DNA of 64,000 nucleotides, from positions 3,173,391-3,237,390 of the forward strand of contig OX638326.1 of the NCBI GenBank assembly GCA_951812775.1, written 5' to 3'. This document shows positions 54,009 through 62,767 of the stretch, piece by piece (position 1 is the stretch's first letter; every line of letters begins with the position of its first letter). Both the position numbers and the translations under genes were made by a program. The stretch comes from an uncultured Alphaproteobacteria bacterium (lineage in GTDB: Bacteria; Pseudomonadota; Alphaproteobacteria; MPNO01; UBA2964). The notes under the pieces were generated by a model. The model searched no databases and was not told the origin of the DNA. It saw nothing but the letters and a program-made list of their open reading frames with translations.

Positions 54009-55658
54009 ATGAATGGTGCCGCCCTCATCGCAGAAATTCTAAAGCGGGAAGGAACGGAGTTTCTATCCTGCTATCCCCGAAATCCGGTCATTGAAGAATG
54101 CACAAAGCTCGGTATCCGACCGATTTTATGCCGCCAGGAGCGTGTTGGTGTCGGCATTGCAGACGGCTATACGCGGATCATGCGCGGAAAGGTGAATGGT
54201 GTGTTCGCCGCACAGGCCGGTCCGGGTATTGAGAACGCTTTTCCTGGCGTGGCACAGGCCTTTAGTGAGAATGTGCCGATCCTGATTTTACCGGGAGGCA
54301 TGGGGTCATCGCGCCAGTATCGGCATCCGACCTTTAGTGCTGCCGATGTGTTTGCGCCCGTGACAAAATGGTCTGCAAGGGCGCATTCGGTCCAGGCAAT
54401 CCCCGACCTGATGCGTCAGGCCTATCATGCGATGCGCACTGGCAAGGGTGGCCCAGTTCTCCTCGAGATTCCGCTTGAAGTCTGGGATCAGGAATATGAA
54501 GGCCCGGTTGAATATGACTCTGTGCGGCCCTATCCGCTTGGCCCTGACCCTGAGGCGATCACGGAGGCAGCGAAGATATTGCTTGCGGCTGAGAACCCAA
54601 TCCTGTGGGCTGGACAAGGAGTGCTCTATGCGGATGCCAGCGAGGCCGTTGCAGAACTGGCGGACCTCGTTCCGGCACCGGTGATGATGACCAATCCGGG
54701 AAAGAGCGCCATTCCAGAAAGTCATCCATTGGCGCTTGGCGGCAGTACGCGGTCACGTCCAAGGATGCTGTCCGATTTTATGGAACGTGCCGATCTGGTG
54801 TTTGCCATTGGCTCCAGCCTGACGATTACCAATTTTGGGCCCAAGGTGCCGCCCGGCAAAAAAATTGTACATTCGACCAATGATCCGTCCGACATCAACA
54901 AGGACTACAAAGCGGATCACGCCGTAATTGGTGATGCAAAATTGGTGGCTGAGGCGTTGGTCGCCGAGATCAAGCGCCAGCGCGGCGATGTTGATGCAAG
55001 TGTCGCGAAGTCTCTTAAGGAAGATATCGCATCAATCAAGACAGCCTGGATTGACGACTGGAAAGATCGTCGGACCTCTGATGAAGTTCCTATCAACCAG
55101 TATCGAGTCATTCAGGATCTGATGGATACGGTCGACCGTGATCAGGTGATTATCACGCATGATTCCGGTAGCCCGCGTGAACAGATGATGTCGAGTTGGG
55201 AAAGCACGGTAGCTGGATCCTATATGGGATGGGGGAAATCCACACAGCTTGGTTACGGTCTAGGCCTTAACTTGGGTGCCAAAATGGCAGCACCGGATAA
55301 AGTTTGTATCAATGTGATGGGTGATGCGTCCTTTGGTATGACCGGGCTGGATATAGAAACCGCCGCGCGGAACGGTATCGCAACGCTGACGATTGTCTTC
55401 AATAACGGTGTGATGGGTGCTGAACGGGATGTTCTGGTGCACTCGACAGAAAAATATGGCGCGCTGGACGTCGGCGGTAACTACGCAAAGGTCGCGGAGG
55501 GGCTGAACCTGGCATCACGCCGTGTAGAAGCACCGGAGGATATTGTCCCCGCGATAAAAGATGCTGTCGCTACGACGCAAGCAGGCTCACCCTATCTACT
55601 GGAGTTTATCGTTAAAGAGGGTCACGATTTCTCTCGGGACAAGGTTGCCGGGCTGTAG
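54009..55658 (+). CDS. Thiamine-diphosphate enzyme, acetolactate-synthase family
   Basis: 549 residues with the three-domain ThDP layout. N-terminal ILKREGTEFLSCYPRNPVIE, the Glu-containing RQERVGVGIADGYTR near residue 40, QAGPGIENAFPGVAQAF, a central domain, and the ThDP site MGDASFGMTGLDIETA near residue 437 with FNNGVMGAE. It could be a decarboxylase, ligase or lyase of a 2-oxo acid. Anabolic acetolactate synthase is unlikely without a small subunit and in this setting. 14 bp after the Rieske gene. Confidence 0.9.
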   Translation: MNGAALIAEILKREGTEFLSCYPRNPVIEECTKLGIRPILCRQERVGVGIADGYTRIMRGKVNGVFAAQAGPGIENAFPGVAQAFSENVPILILPGGMGSSRQYRHPTFSAADVFAPVTKWSARAHSVQAIPDLMRQAYHAMRTGKGGPVLLEIPLEVWDQEYEGPVEYDSVRPYPLGPDPEAITEAAKILLAAENPILWAGQGVLYADASEAVAELADLVPAPVMMTNPGKSAIPESHPLALGGSTRSRPRMLSDFMERADLVFAIGSSLTITNFGPKVPPGKKIVHSTNDPSDINKDYKADHAVIGDAKLVAEALVAEIKRQRGDVDASVAKSLKEDIASIKTAWIDDWKDRRTSDEVPINQYRVIQDLMDTVDRDQVIITHDSGSPREQMMSSWESTVAGSYMGWGKSTQLGYGLGLNLGAKMAAPDKVCINVMGDASFGMTGLDIETAARNGIATLTIVFNNGVMGAERDVLVHSTEKYGALDVGGNYAKVAEGLNLASRRVEAPEDIVPAIKDAVATTQAGSPYLLEFIVKEGHDFSRDKVAGL

Positions 55659-55663
55659 AAATT

Positions 55664-56473
55664 TTATCCGTCGCGGAAGGCATCCATCATCGGTTTTTGC
55701 TGGCCGCCATCGATTTCGATCATCGTGCCGTTGACGAAATGCGCCAATGGTGATGACAGATAGGTCACAAGGTTGGCGACCTCGACGGTCTCGGCAATAC
55801 GCCCCAAGGGGATACTGCGGGGGGCTAGCTGATCTGCTTCCTCGATGCTGAGCTCCATATCCCGCGCCATGCCTTGGACGAGCCCTGCCCAGCGTTCGGT
55901 ACGGACCGGACCCGGATTGACCGCGACGAAGCTGATATTGTCTTTGCCATATTGACCGGCAAGTGAAATTGTCAGGTTTTGACCGGCGGCGTTGGCGGCA
56001 CCGGGAGCGATTTCCCAATAGGAATGTTTGACGCCGTCATTACCGATCAGATTGACGACACGGCCACCGCCCTGCTTTTTGAAATGCGGCAGGGCAGCAC
56101 GGGTGCAGCGGACATAGCCAAAGAATTTGAGCTGTAGCGCGTCTTCCCACTGTTCATCGGAGAGATATTCCAAAACCCCGCCGGTTGCCGCACCGGCATT
56201 GTTGACCAGAATATCAATGCCGCCGAGCGCTTCTACGCCACCATCGATAAAAGCGTTGGCCTGATCCGTATCAGTCAGGTCCGCGGTGATTGGGACAATT
56301 TTCTGCCCTGTGGCGTCTGCGATCTCTTTGGCAGCGGCCTCCAAGGGTTCTTTACGACGGGCACAAATGGCAACATCAACGCCTTCCTGGGCGAGCCCCA
56401 GGGTGATGGCCTTGCCAATCCCTTCGCTGCCACCGGTTACGATTGCTTTTTTGCCCTTTAATTGAAGATCCAT
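55664..56473 (-). CDS. Short-chain dehydrogenase/reductase
   Basis: NAD(P)-dependent oxidoreductase, 269 residues. Cofactor loop TGGSEGIGKAITLG near residue 13, NNAGAATGG near 91, and a C-terminal TMIEIDGGQQKPMM. The usual catalytic Tyr-x-x-x-Lys is not obvious: the expected position reads SYWEIAPGAANAAGQ, so the Lys is missing. Activity may be altered or lost. Convergent with the ThDP gene (5 bp) and divergent from the Mo-hydroxylase gene at 56631. Confidence 0.85.
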   Translation of the reverse strand: MDLQLKGKKAIVTGGSEGIGKAITLGLAQEGVDVAICARRKEPLEAAAKEIADATGQKIVPITADLTDTDQANAFIDGGVEALGGIDILVNNAGAATGGVLEYLSDEQWEDALQLKFFGYVRCTRAALPHFKKQGGGRVVNLIGNDGVKHSYWEIAPGAANAAGQNLTISLAGQYGKDNISFVAVNPGPVRTERWAGLVQGMARDMELSIEEADQLAPRSIPLGRIAETVEVANLVTYLSSPLAHFVNGTMIEIDGGQQKPMMDAFRDG

Positions 56474-56630
56474 TGCTCGCTCTCATTCGATTGGTTTTTA
56501 AATTTCAAGCCAGATCATGGCGCTTTTTTTCGATGCGGGAAATGCCTCATTGGAAATTTTTACGGCGTCCCCCGTTGCTCTGCCCGGAGAGCATGCCTTA
56601 CCTTGTTGTGAGGAGAGACAGAGACCGGCA

Positions 56631-58940
56631 ATGAACCAGACAATACCTATCCGCTATATCGGCGAACCGGTAAACCGGCTTGAGGACGAGCGATTTCTCA
56701 CCGGCACCGGTCAGTTTATTGATGATGTCTCGTTGCCAGGAATGGTCCATATGGCAATTCTGCGCAGTCCACAGGCTCATGCGCGGATAAAAGGCGTCGA
56801 TGTAACGGCGGCAAAGGAGATGCCGGGGGTGATTGACGCCTTCTCGGCCGCCGATATTGGAATGGCACTGCCCGATATTCCGTTGCGTTTGGCGCCTTTC
56901 AAAGGGTTTGAACGGTTTCTTCAAAAGCCTATCGCTGTCGAAAAGGTGCGCTATGTAGGCGAACCCGTTGCGGTTGTTATTGCGGAAGATCGCTATGTCG
57001 CGGAAGACGCATTGGCCTCTATTGCTATTGATCTCGATAGGCTTCCGGCTGTGACGAATGTCGATCAGGCAGAAGCGGGTGCTGTATTGCTCCAAGAAGA
57101 AGCGGGCGAAAATGTCGGTGCCGCCTATCCGGTTGGCCGGGATGATATCGAAGAGGCTTTTAAGGAGGCGTCCTATACAAGACGGGAGCGGTTTGTCACC
57201 AATCGCCACGCGGCCTGTCCGCTGGAAACGCGGGGGCTGATCGGAGAGTGTGAGCCATCTTCGGGCATTTTGCGTCTGACAGGCGCGGCTAAAGTCACGT
57301 TCTTTAACCGGCGGCATTTGGCAGCAGCATTTGGCGTCGAAGAAGATCAGGTCGAACTGATTGAAATGGATGTCGGTGGCGCTTTTGGCGCGCGCGGTGA
57401 ACTCTATCCCGAGGACTATCTGGTTCTGATCGCGGCGCAACGTATTGGCAGACCCGTAAAGTGGATTGAGGACCGCCGCGAGAATCTCATGGCGTGCAAT
57501 CATTCCCGCGATATTACCTGTGATCTGGAAATTGCAGCGACGCGGGAGGGTGAAATACTCGGGATGCGCTGCGAGGTGCGCGGCGACCTTGGTGCTTATG
57601 TTCGCACCAACGGCGGCGTTGTGCCGTCAAAGGCCGTTCAGTTTTTACCCGGCCCATATCGCATTCCTGCCTTTGCAGCAGAGATGAAGGCGATTGTCAC
57701 CAATAAGACACCCGTCGGCACCATGCGGGGGCCAGGCCGGTTTGAAGCAAATTTTTGCCGCGAACGGATGCTCGATATGATGGCCGATGATCTGGGAATC
57801 GATCCCGCGGCATTGCGTTTGCGCAATCTGATGAAGCCATCAGAACTTCCCTATCGGATCGGCGAGCTGGTGCCGGGCGATCCCGACGCAACGTTTGACG
57901 ATGGCGACTATGGATCAGCCTTTCAGCAGCTTTTGGATGAAGTCGATTACGACCACTGGAAAGACCACCAGGGCGAAGTCGTTGATGGGAAGCTGATGGG
58001 GCTCGGGCTGGCGATCTTTGTTGAAAGCAGCGCCGCAGGCCCGCCCGAGACAGCGCGGATTAGAGTCGCCCCTGACGGTGCTATTGAGATTCGCACCGGT
58101 GCGTCATCCGTCGGGCAGGGGCTGGAAACCGGTATGGCGCAAATCTGCGCAGAAATATTGGAGATAGATATTTCCGGTATTTCGGTGCGCCATGGCAGCA
58201 CGACTCTGGTTGAGAGCGGTGGCGGTACTTTCCATAGCCGCTGCACAGTGATGGCGGGAAATGCCGTCCGCAAGGCGTCAGAAGCGTTAATTGAGAAGGC
58301 GCTGGAACTCGCGGCACTGCGCTGGAATGTTTCCGCCGATGGACTCTCCTATGAAGCGGGCAGCGTCGTGAATGGCGAGGGTGATCGGCTGACATTGCCG
58401 GAGCTTGCAGAATTTGCCGCGACCCGCGACGCGGATGCTTTGTCTGTTGATGCGAGTTTCAGCAATGACGGCAAGCTGTCTTATTCCTACGGCGCGCATG
58501 CGGCATTGGTGGCGGTGGATGTCGAAACTGGCGGGATTGAATTGGTCAACTATGCGCTGATCGAAGAAATCGGCCGGGCGCTGAACCCGGCAATGGTGAA
58601 GGGGCAGGCCGTCGGTGGGCTGGTGCAGGGACTTGGCGGTACTTTGCTGGATCATTTCATCTATGACGCTGATGGCCAGCTGATGACGACCAACCTTGCC
58701 GAATATCTATTACCGCTTGCGACAGATTTGCCGGAGATAACGGCGATTACCCTTGAGGACAGCCCATCTAAGTTTAATCCAATGGGGTTCAAGGGCGCGG
58801 GGGAAGGCGGGATCGTCGCGGTTGCTGGAGCGGTCGGCAATGCGGTGGCGCAGGCATTGCGACAGTACGGTGTGAAGATCACCGATCTGCCCCTGTCACC
58901 CATGCGCCTTCGCGAATTGCTTTCTGAAAAAGGAGCCTGA
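56631..58940 (+). CDS. CoxL/XDH-like molybdenum hydroxylase large subunit
   Basis: About 769 residues from ATG 56631, chosen because homology starts at YIGEPVNRLEDERFLTG and a GAGGAGAG element lies upstream; the longer frame from 56517 adds unrelated residues. Motifs: GGAFGARGELYPED near residue 247, GTMRGPGRFEANF, ASSVGQGLETGMAQI near 496 and active-site Glu in GFKGAGEGGIVA near 718. It is a paralogue of the protein at 19047 and, like it, has no adjacent Fe-S or FAD gene. A hydroxylation of a heterocycle, aldehyde or similar is likely. One bp separates it from the amidohydrolase that follows. Confidence 0.88.
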   Translation: MNQTIPIRYIGEPVNRLEDERFLTGTGQFIDDVSLPGMVHMAILRSPQAHARIKGVDVTAAKEMPGVIDAFSAADIGMALPDIPLRLAPFKGFERFLQKPIAVEKVRYVGEPVAVVIAEDRYVAEDALASIAIDLDRLPAVTNVDQAEAGAVLLQEEAGENVGAAYPVGRDDIEEAFKEASYTRRERFVTNRHAACPLETRGLIGECEPSSGILRLTGAAKVTFFNRRHLAAAFGVEEDQVELIEMDVGGAFGARGELYPEDYLVLIAAQRIGRPVKWIEDRRENLMACNHSRDITCDLEIAATREGEILGMRCEVRGDLGAYVRTNGGVVPSKAVQFLPGPYRIPAFAAEMKAIVTNKTPVGTMRGPGRFEANFCRERMLDMMADDLGIDPAALRLRNLMKPSELPYRIGELVPGDPDATFDDGDYGSAFQQLLDEVDYDHWKDHQGEVVDGKLMGLGLAIFVESSAAGPPETARIRVAPDGAIEIRTGASSVGQGLETGMAQICAEILEIDISGISVRHGSTTLVESGGGTFHSRCTVMAGNAVRKASEALIEKALELAALRWNVSADGLSYEAGSVVNGEGDRLTLPELAEFAATRDADALSVDASFSNDGKLSYSYGAHAALVAVDVETGGIELVNYALIEEIGRALNPAMVKGQAVGGLVQGLGGTLLDHFIYDADGQLMTTNLAEYLLPLATDLPEITAITLEDSPSKFNPMGFKGAGEGGIVAVAGAVGNAVAQALRQYGVKITDLPLSPMRLRELLSEKGA

Positions 58941-58941
58941 T

Positions 58942-59934
58942 ATGGCGATCGATGTTCATGCTCATTTTGTGCCGCCATCAGTCATTGAAACACTGGCGGA
59001 CCGGGGCGCCGATTTTGGTATTGATCTGGTGGAATCGGAACCGGGATGTCATTGCTGCAAGTTTGCCTCAGGGATTCAAATCAGGCCATTTTTCGACACC
59101 TTGACCGATGTCGATATCCGCCTCAACGAGATGGAGAAAGTTGGGCTGCGGCATCAGGTTCTATCGTTGTGGACCGATATTTTTGGCTATGAAATGTCGG
59201 CAGATAAAGGGCTCGCCTGGCACCGTCTGATGAATGAGTGTCTGGCTGATCTGTGTGAAAAACATTCTGAACAGTTTTCGTGGATGGCATCAGGCCCGAT
59301 GCAGGATGCGGCAATGGCAGCGCGTGAACTCGAACGATCGATGCAGGCGGGCGCTGTCGGGGCAATCGCCGCGACGCATATCGATCATGAAAATCTCGGG
59401 GAGTGCGATCTCGATGAATACTGGGCGGCGTGCGTTGAGTTAAACGCGCCGGTGTTTTTGCATCCCGCCCAGCCGATTGCGCCACAACGCGCCAAGAAGT
59501 TCGCTCTCAATCAGGTTGTCGCCTATACCAATGACACGACACTGACTGTCGGTTCGATGATTTCAAATGGCGTGCTTGACCGGTTTCCCGACTTACAGCT
59601 GGTGTTGTCCCATGGCGGCGGATCGGTGCCGTGGCTGATCGGTCGGTTTGATCGAATGCATCACGCGGCGCCGCATAAGCTCACCGGCACGGTCGCCGAG
59701 AGGCCACCATCAACCTATCTCGACCAGATGTATTACGACACCATCCTGCATCACGGCCCGGCTTTGCGTTACCTCCGCGATCTGGTCGGAATTGAAAAGA
59801 TGGTGCTGGGAACGGATCTACCGTTTCCGCCGGGCGACCCTGATCCGCTGACCACGTTGAAGAATGCCGCGTTCAGCGAGGCAGAGATCGAGCAGATTGT
59901 CGCAACAAATCCGCATGCACTCTATGATCTCTAG
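58942..59934 (+). CDS. ACMSD-like amidohydrolase/decarboxylase
   Basis: Metal-dependent TIM-barrel enzyme of 330 residues, like 2-amino-3-carboxymuconate-6-semialdehyde decarboxylase and 5-carboxyvanillate decarboxylase. Metal ligands: IDVHAHFVPP (HxH), PVFLHPAQP (His near residue 173), VLSHGGGSVPWLIGRFDR (His near 220) and the Asp in LGTDLPFPPGD near 289. Decarboxylation or ring-product hydrolysis is the expected chemistry. Directly follows the Mo-hydroxylase gene, suggesting consecutive steps. Confidence 0.9.
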   Translation: MAIDVHAHFVPPSVIETLADRGADFGIDLVESEPGCHCCKFASGIQIRPFFDTLTDVDIRLNEMEKVGLRHQVLSLWTDIFGYEMSADKGLAWHRLMNECLADLCEKHSEQFSWMASGPMQDAAMAARELERSMQAGAVGAIAATHIDHENLGECDLDEYWAACVELNAPVFLHPAQPIAPQRAKKFALNQVVAYTNDTTLTVGSMISNGVLDRFPDLQLVLSHGGGSVPWLIGRFDRMHHAAPHKLTGTVAERPPSTYLDQMYYDTILHHGPALRYLRDLVGIEKMVLGTDLPFPPGDPDPLTTLKNAAFSEAEIEQIVATNPHALYDL

Positions 59935-59938
59935 AGTG

Positions 59939-61111
59939 TCACCACAGCCGGTCGGTGGCGATGGCAGCCCCTTCCGACATGGCCTTGAATTTTGACCAGA
60001 CCACATCGGCAGTAACCTGTGGCTCCAACCGCGCAAAGGTCCCGAACCCGCAATCCGATCCCGCCATCACCCGTTCTTTGCCAACGACGCCTGCCCAGTT
60101 ACACAAGCGCTGAGCGATTAGCTTGGGATGCTCGACAAAATTGCTGGTCGAGTCGATAACGCCGGGAATGAATATCTTGTGATCGGGAATATCCATTCCC
60201 TTGATATCTTCCCATTCATGCTCATGGCGCGGGTTTGCCCCTTCAAACAGGATTGCGGCCGGACGCGCTGCCATCAGAACCGGGAAAATCTTCGCCAGCG
60301 GGAAATCGTGATTATGGGGGCCCTCATAATTGCCCCAACAGACATGCAGCCGCATGGCATCGGCGGGAATATTGGCAGTCGCCGCGTTGACCGCCTCCAT
60401 ATTGCGCCAGGCAATTTTGAGAAATTCATCATCTGACAGGTCTTTGTACTGGTTGTGCCGCGCTGAACCAAAATCCGGGCAGTCGATCTGCAGGATCAGC
60501 CCGGCATTATGGATAGCTTCATATTCGGTCTTCATCGCATCAGCCATCGCCGCGATATAGGTCTCTTCGTTCTTGTAATAATCATCCGGCACAAATTTGC
60601 TGAGCACGCCCGGTGACGCCGCGGTCATAAAAGCCTCTGTCGGCTGGCTGTCACTGATCGCCGCCTTAATATGGTTGAGGTCGCGTTTGAGCGGTTCCTC
60701 ATTCACATAGGCGATGGGGCCGACCACCCAGGGGCGGCCATATTGCAGCCCCCAGCCGCCGCGCTGTTTTTTGACGCGCGCTTCGAATTCCGGATGTTCG
60801 ATAATGTCCTGATTGGCATTTTCTTTCGGTATTTCCGCACCGGGCGGGGCGCCGGGATCGATGTTGGACAGACGATGCCGTACATAAAACGTATAGGAGA
60901 TTTTCCCCATATCCCCGTCGGAGACGGTATCGACACCGCACGCAACCTGTTTGGCGACAACGTCACGAACCGCTTCGGCGACCCGTTTTTCCAGAGCGTC
61001 GGCATCATGCGGCTGGTTCTGGTCTTCCGCCGTGAGCAGGTCAAAGAGATCAAGTGGCCGTGGCAGGCTGCCGACATGGGTCGTCAGAATACGATCGGTA
61101 CTGGTTTTCAT
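59939..61111 (-). CDS. MetE C-terminal-like (cobalamin-independent methyltransferase fold) protein
   Basis: 390 residues, UROD/MetE superfamily. Starts TTHVGSLPRP as in many MetE-II proteins. Zinc ligands in LHVCWGNYEG (His and Cys, near residue 259) and a late Cys in GSDCGFGTFA, with ILQIDCPDFG between. It lacks the MetE N-terminal domain. Relatives include core methionine synthases and epoxyalkane:coenzyme M transferases, and also uncharacterised demethylases. With a Rieske enzyme nearby, thiol-dependent methyl or alkyl transfer in catabolism is plausible, not shown. Convergent with the gene before it (4 bp). Confidence 0.85.
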   Translation of the reverse strand: MKTSTDRILTTHVGSLPRPLDLFDLLTAEDQNQPHDADALEKRVAEAVRDVVAKQVACGVDTVSDGDMGKISYTFYVRHRLSNIDPGAPPGAEIPKENANQDIIEHPEFEARVKKQRGGWGLQYGRPWVVGPIAYVNEEPLKRDLNHIKAAISDSQPTEAFMTAASPGVLSKFVPDDYYKNEETYIAAMADAMKTEYEAIHNAGLILQIDCPDFGSARHNQYKDLSDDEFLKIAWRNMEAVNAATANIPADAMRLHVCWGNYEGPHNHDFPLAKIFPVLMAARPAAILFEGANPRHEHEWEDIKGMDIPDHKIFIPGVIDSTSNFVEHPKLIAQRLCNWAGVVGKERVMAGSDCGFGTFARLEPQVTADVVWSKFKAMSEGAAIATDRLW

Positions 61112-61116
61112 GCGTG

Positions 61117-61251
61117 TTACCCCGCGCTGGTGTCGTCGCCGCCCGACTTTCGGGTGATGATATGATCGATAGTAGATCGTCCGGCGTCACTGGTCATCAG
61201 CCAGACATAAATAATCACCTTGGCAAAACGCGGCAAATACAGGCACCAGCC
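61117..61251 (-). CDS. Possible small ORF before the MetE-like gene
   Basis: An open frame of 44 residues from ATG 61251, ending 5 bp before the MetE-like start. The frame runs open further upstream to 61356, overlapping the divergent gene. It contains a hydrophobic stretch (YLPRFAKVIIYVWLMT). I recognise no homologue. Proximity to the next start is the only positive sign. If not coding, the 235-bp gap between genes holds only promoters. Confidence 0.3.
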   Translation of the reverse strand, partial: GWCLYLPRFAKVIIYVWLMTSDAGRSTIDHIITRKSGGDDTSAG

Positions 61252-61346
61252 CATCCGATCGAAAGCCTTAACTGGCAGCCATTCCCAGGGTGCCGCTCGC
61301 GGGTTAAGCTCCTGAAGAAAATAATGACAAATCAGGGGGCGACGAT

Positions 61347-62078
61347 ATGCAATCACCCGAAGCGTTTGAGCAGGCGATGGCCCGGATCATCTGGGACACG
61401 CGTTGGAAAACCCACACCGCCTTCGATGTCTGGCTGAACAATCATATGTGCCGGGAAGGCGCGGCCGTGTTCGGGCTGGAACATTGTGTGTTCGCTGATC
61501 AGTTCCCCCGCTGGTTCGGCCATATCATCGGCAACTGCCCGGCCCTCGATGCCCGGCAATATATGATCGACAACATGTATGTTGAGGAAGTCCACGACCC
61601 GACCATCGGCACGGGCCATTATGAAAGCATGGTCGATTTCGCCGTCGCGCTCGGCCATGACCGTGATTTTGTCCTGACCTATCAGGGCGCGGTCTATACC
61701 AAGATGGCGCTGGCCTATTGGGATCGTGCGGCGCGCGCCTGGCACTGGCTCGATGCCTTTGCCGCCGTCGCCGGGCTGGAAGCCGCCCGTGGCCCGATGG
61801 TCGCCGCGCTCGGCAGTGTCGCCTCGCTGAAGCGCAGCGTGTGGGAACCGCTCGGTCTCGATGATCAGGCGCTGGAACACTGGTCGGCGGGCGAAGCCGC
61901 GGACCTTCCCGAAGGCGGCCATGGTGATATGACGCTCAAAATCCTCGCCAAACATGCTGACAGCGAAGAAAAGCAATCCCGCGTGCTGGCATTGCTGCAG
62001 GAAACCATGCAAATTCGTTGGTATCATTTCGACAATATTGGCCGCGACGCTCTCAAAGCCTCTGGCATTGAAAGCTGA
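61347..62078 (+). CDS. Haem-oxygenase-fold (TenA/PqqC-like) diiron or redox protein
   Basis: 243 residues, nearly all helical. Motifs of the iron-containing redox enzyme family: NMYVEEVHDPTIGTGHYE near residue 76, and GGHGDMTLKILAKHADS near 196 with later RWYHFDNI. Members of this fold include TenA, PqqC and heme-oxygenase-like oxygenases that cleave small substrates. The metal ligands cannot be fixed by eye. A 32-bp gap to the next gene suggests cotranscription. Confidence 0.78.
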   Translation: MQSPEAFEQAMARIIWDTRWKTHTAFDVWLNNHMCREGAAVFGLEHCVFADQFPRWFGHIIGNCPALDARQYMIDNMYVEEVHDPTIGTGHYESMVDFAVALGHDRDFVLTYQGAVYTKMALAYWDRAARAWHWLDAFAAVAGLEAARGPMVAALGSVASLKRSVWEPLGLDDQALEHWSAGEAADLPEGGHGDMTLKILAKHADSEEKQSRVLALLQETMQIRWYHFDNIGRDALKASGIES

Positions 62079-62110
62079 CCCAGTTTCATTTTCTGACGGA
62101 GTAACAATAA

Positions 62111-62728
62111 ATGACCGACACCAAGGATTTTCCGCCTGACGTTCTGCTCGAAAGCCGTTCGCGCGTGGCGCTGCCCAACCGCGATGCCCTGGATGAGGCC
62201 GCCCGCGCGGTCTATGACGCGCATGTTCATATCGACCCCGCCGCTGGCAAGTCGCTCGCCGGGCTCTATGGGCCGGGGGGAATTCGGCTGCATTCCAAAA
62301 AGCTGTCGGGCCTGTCCTCCCCGGCGGCGCATTATCTGCGCCATGGCGCGGACTATACCGAACAGGAACGCGAGGTCGCGATCCTCACCACGGCGCGGGA
62401 ATATGATTCACAATTTGAATGGTGCGCCCATGAGCGCGAAGGGCAGCGCGTTGGCTTGCCGATGGAAACCATCGATGTTATCCGCCACCGCCGCCCGACG
62501 GATGGGCTGCCGGAAACCCATGCCGTGCTGATCGAAATGGGCCGCCAGCTGTTCCAGACCAAGAAGCTCGACTCCGTCACCTATGCCCGCGCCACCAAAG
62601 CCTTCGAGATCCCGACCCTCGTCGATCTCATCTCGCTGATGGGGGCCTATTCCTCGACCGCGATCTTGCTGGCGGCATTTGATGTGCAACTGCCGGAAGG
62701 TGCGGATCCCGCGCTGCCAGTGGATTAA
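62111..62728 (+). CDS. Carboxymuconolactone decarboxylase-like protein
   Basis: 205 residues of the AhpD/CMD fold. The core is TEQEREVAILTTARE followed by FEWCAHEREGQRVGL near residue 103 (E-x2-x-x-H form rather than the redox CxxC of AhpD), then a helix GLPETHAVLIEMGRQLF. In this group the proteins decarboxylate or act as lactone enzymes in aromatic breakdown. It closes the unassigned catabolic region. The next 20-40 bp show no terminator by eye. Confidence 0.83.
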   Translation: MTDTKDFPPDVLLESRSRVALPNRDALDEAARAVYDAHVHIDPAAGKSLAGLYGPGGIRLHSKKLSGLSSPAAHYLRHGADYTEQEREVAILTTAREYDSQFEWCAHEREGQRVGLPMETIDVIRHRRPTDGLPETHAVLIEMGRQLFQTKKLDSVTYARATKAFEIPTLVDLISLMGAYSSTAILLAAFDVQLPEGADPALPVD

Positions 62729-62767
62729 GCGGGATTAGTTCACCGGGGCGTGATATCGAGTTCGCTT

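Noticed and set aside
54009-55658. Anabolic acetolactate synthase ilvB
   Set aside because: No regulatory small subunit and the gene lies within a catabolic run.
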